NCBI GenBank assembly: GCA_018667995.1 | Contig: JABIQT010000877.1 | Location: 1 to 8,124, forward strand | Reading direction: 5' to 3' | From: Candidatus Latescibacterota bacterium | Lineage (GTDB): Bacteria > JAAXHH01 > JABIQT01 | DNA length: 8,124 nucleotides | In this document: one piece after another, positions 6,148-8,124 of the stretch | Position numbering within the stretch: position 1 is the stretch's first letter | How the letters are laid out: every line of letters begins with the position of its first letter | Translations under genes and position numbers: made by a program | The notes under the pieces: generated by a model | The model's database searches: none | Seen by the model: the letters and a program-made list of their open reading frames with translations, nothing else | What the model was told of the DNA's origin: nothing

Positions 6148-7343
6148 CAATCGATCGAGATAGATTCATGAAGGACGGTTATATGATCGTCCGCAATGCA
6201 ATTCCAGCAGATAAGTTGGAGGCGGTACGGTCTGCATACGAAGTGTTGGTGGATCTGCAGAAGGGCATCTGGGCCGCGGACCGTGGAGAATCCGATCCAC
6301 CGGAAGGCGTCTGGGCAACCTCGGCTCAACCCCGATTAAACCTGGAGACGATGGCGAATCTGGTGGACGAGCGGAGCGCAATGGCTATCGAGGCCTGGCT
6401 CAATCCAAATATCCATGGGTTGAGCTCCACCTTGCTGGGCGTACCCGATGCGGCTGTCACGCAGATGATGCTCATGTGTAGCCCCGTCAAGGATCATGGA
6501 CCAGCTCTATGGCACCGGGACATGTATCCGCCGTACTGCGCGCCACTCGGGGGATACATTGAAGACATACTCGAAGGAGGACCCCGCTACATTCAGTGGA
6601 ACATCCCTCTTTACGACGACGACGTCCTCTGGGTGGTGCCCGGGAGTCATATACGGGTGAATTCGGAAGAGGAGGATGCGTCAATTCGGTCCGATCCCCG
6701 AGTACCTCTGTCCGGTAGCATTCAAACAAATCTGAAGGCCGGTGACGGGGTGGTATATATTCTGCCAATCCTTCATTGGGGCAGTAACTACACCCCACTG
6801 CTGCGGCGCTGTATACACGGTGGTTTCTCAACGTTCTCACAATATGAAGATCTCAGCTTTTTGAATCACCTGTCGGATAATACCCAGGCCGCATTTTCTC
6901 GGTGGGACCTGCGTTCGGAGGAAATGAAGGAGCACACAGAGTCCGCACTCAGAGCGTTTATGGCGGGTAACAAGGATGGGTACTTTACGGCCCTCGAAAG
7001 ACTTCATCCTGGACGGGGCGACAGGGGGAGGGCTCTCTCGACCGTATTTCTAAGCAAGACTTCTAAACGGATTCACAGCCTGAAACAACCTGAGTTTCAC
7101 ACACTTCCGGAGCAGGAGCAGGGGTGGGCAGAGCGACCGCACCCGGGTACGCTCCAATGGGGCCGAGCGTTCGCAGCACGCTTTTCGACTGCTGAGGCCC
7201 AAAGGCTCTGGGAGCGATTCCAGCAGGTAGATTCTCTCGTGCAATCCTCCGAACCGCAATACGCACCAGGATTTCAGGGAGCCAATTCAATCTATAATTT
7301 CATTGGAATGCCATTAACGGAAGCAATTTTGGCAGCGGTGTAG
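6144..7343 (+). CDS. PhyH-family Fe(II)/2-oxoglutarate-dependent oxygenase
   Basis: A 399-residue protein of the phytanoyl-CoA dioxygenase family, double-stranded beta-helix enzymes that use Fe(II), O2 and 2-oxoglutarate to hydroxylate, halogenate or otherwise oxidise small molecules. The start FMKDGYMIVRNAIP (8-21) is the usual N-terminal helix-strand. The iron ligands are His124 and Asp126 in WHRDMYPP and most likely His211 in LPILHWGSNYTP; Arg221 or Arg222 would hold 2-oxoglutarate. QWNIPLYDDDVLWVVPGSHIR (151-171) is the typical core strand and PGSH turn. The beta-helix core seems to end near residue 235, and about 160 more residues, partly charged and helical-looking, follow without a pattern I know, so it is longer than common PhyH proteins. 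Ribosome site GTGAGG (6133-6138) lies 5 nt before the ATG. The P450 gene 74 nt downstream suggests they act in one oxidative pathway. Substrate unknown. Confidence 0.87.
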   Translation: MTIDRDRFMKDGYMIVRNAIPADKLEAVRSAYEVLVDLQKGIWAADRGESDPPEGVWATSAQPRLNLETMANLVDERSAMAIEAWLNPNIHGLSSTLLGVPDAAVTQMMLMCSPVKDHGPALWHRDMYPPYCAPLGGYIEDILEGGPRYIQWNIPLYDDDVLWVVPGSHIRVNSEEEDASIRSDPRVPLSGSIQTNLKAGDGVVYILPILHWGSNYTPLLRRCIHGGFSTFSQYEDLSFLNHLSDNTQAAFSRWDLRSEEMKEHTESALRAFMAGNKDGYFTALERLHPGRGDRGRALSTVFLSKTSKRIHSLKQPEFHTLPEQEQGWAERPHPGTLQWGRAFAARFSTAEAQRLWERFQQVDSLVQSSEPQYAPGFQGANSIYNFIGMPLTEAILAAV

Positions 7344-7417
7344 CGAGATCCCTTTGTCGTTCTTTTTCGCGAGCAGTTATCCATCTCCGTACAAATCGCA
7401 ATTCTGGAAATGAACAT

Positions 7418-8124
7418 ATGACCGATAACGTATATACGCGTCCCCCGATTACTTCTGACGTTTCCGGGGCCACTTGCCCCGTCTCCGGACTCGGTGCTAC
7501 CTTTGATCCCTTTGTGGATCCCTATATCAGCGATCCATACGCATTCTATACAGAGGCTCGGGAGCGTGAGCCTGTCTTCTATAGTCCAGAGATTGATCAT
7601 TGGGTGGTGACACGATATGACGATATCAAGAGCATACTCGACGATCCGGAGACCTACTCGTCCCGCATGGCCCAATCGCCAATCAAGCCGTGGCCAATGG
7701 AAGCGGTGGACATGTTGCAGGCGCAGAACTTCAACATGATTCCAAATCTCAGCAATAACGATCCGCCGTCGCACACACAGGTTCGCCATTTCCTTCAGGA
7801 CGCCTTCACACCCCGTCGGATCGCCTGGCTCGAACCCCACGTCCGCCGTCTGGTTCGAGATGCCATAGGTGCGTTTCCCAGAGAGGGAGAGATCGATTTA
7901 GTGCAGGACCTGCTGTACGAAACACCGGCCCGGGTTCTTTTCGTCTTTCTGGGCATTCCTGGGACTGATGTGGAGAAGATAAAACGCTGGTCCGAAGGGC
8001 GGGCCCTGTTGACGTGGGGGAAACCGACTGATCAGGAAATCATCAATCAGATGCCGGATTTTATCGAATACATTCATTACTGTATCAAACTGGTAGAGCG
8101 TCTGGATCAGAATCCTGGTGATGA
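7418..8124 (+). CDS. Cytochrome P450, N-terminal half (runs off the window end)
   Basis: The frame opens at ATG 7418 (GGAAA at 7406-7410, 7 nt before) and is still open at the last base, giving 235 residues. Soluble bacterial P450 features are clear: FDPFVDPYISDPYAFY (29-44), EPVFYSPEIDHWVVTRYDD (51-69), the C-helix region NNDPPSHTQVRHFLQDAFTP (113-132), and FLGIPGTDVEKIKRWSEGRALLTWG (177-201). No signal anchor is present, so it is cytoplasmic. The I-helix AGxxT, the ExxR motif and the heme-ligand Cys loop lie beyond the window, so activity cannot be confirmed. The early CPV motif (20-22), the phrase EPVFYSPEI-x-x-WVVTRYDD and the LLTWGKPTDQE segment are like what I recall from CYP116B-type P450s, which carry a fused phthalate-dioxygenase-type reductase. 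A short ORF (ATG 7410) ends on this start codon. Together with phyH it looks like the start of an oxidative gene cluster. Confidence 0.93.
   Translation, partial: MTDNVYTRPPITSDVSGATCPVSGLGATFDPFVDPYISDPYAFYTEAREREPVFYSPEIDHWVVTRYDDIKSILDDPETYSSRMAQSPIKPWPMEAVDMLQAQNFNMIPNLSNNDPPSHTQVRHFLQDAFTPRRIAWLEPHVRRLVRDAIGAFPREGEIDLVQDLLYETPARVLFVFLGIPGTDVEKIKRWSEGRALLTWGKPTDQEIINQMPDFIEYIHYCIKLVERLDQNPGD

Noticed and set aside
5811-6329. Reverse-strand ORF of 172 codons across the phyH upstream gap
   Set aside because: Its composition (many Cys, Pro, His, Arg) and lack of any family pattern look like a non-coding frame; it overlaps the PhyH N-terminus and the SnoaL-like C-terminus, which are well supported.
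7344-7417. T-rich stretch after the phyH stop as a terminator
   Set aside because: The T-run near 7363 is not preceded by a stable stem (only GCGA/TCGC four-base pairing across a long loop), and the P450 gene follows closely.
7292-7840. Reverse-strand ORF of 182 codons opposite the P450 gene
   Set aside because: It mirrors a clearly conserved P450 frame and shows no recognisable protein pattern.

Overview
The window carries seven protein-coding genes, all on the + strand, with no tRNA, rRNA, CRISPR array or recognisable insertion sequence. It reads as ordinary bacterial chromosome: intact frames, mostly purine-rich ribosome sites before ATG, and a GC content slightly above half by eye (not counted). 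The host cannot be fixed from 8 kb. The gene that joins an aminoglycoside-phosphotransferase-like kinase to a RapZ C-terminal domain is, from memory, typical of Bacteroidota and related FCB lineages. A long HrpA and a PhyH/P450 pair would also suit an uncultured FCB, Acidobacteria-like or similar environmental bacterium. This is inference, not a placement.

Left part (1-2442): the C-terminal two thirds of an HrpA-type DEAH RNA helicase, cut by the window edge. Its ATPase core lies outside.

Middle (2576-5380): a tight three-gene unit. A DinB-fold protein overlaps by 8 nt the start of the kinase-RapZ_C fusion. The fusion is followed by a MurU-like sugar-1-phosphate nucleotidyltransferase, whose start either overlaps the kinase stop (TTG, 4544) or lies 56 nt beyond it (ATG, 4604). 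An anomeric sugar kinase plus a nucleotidyltransferase matches the AmgK/MurU logic of cell-wall amino-sugar recycling (MurNAc to MurNAc-1-P to UDP-MurNAc). The attached RapZ_C domain, which in E. coli senses glucosamine-6-phosphate and helps control GlmS, suggests that kinase and amino-sugar sensor are physically joined.

Right part (5480-8124): a small SnoaL/NTF2-like protein, a 298-nt gap, a PhyH-family Fe(II)/2-oxoglutarate oxygenase of 399 residues, and after 74 nt the first 235 residues of a cytochrome P450 that runs off the end. PhyH and P450 probably form the beginning of an oxidative metabolism cluster. The P450 N-terminus resembles the CYP116-type self-sufficient P450s, but its heme-binding and any reductase part are outside the window.

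The most interesting points are the kinase-RapZ_C fusion with its neighbours, the small coupled ORFs that end on the start codons of phyH and the P450 gene, and the possible CYP116-like P450. No wholly new system is evident.
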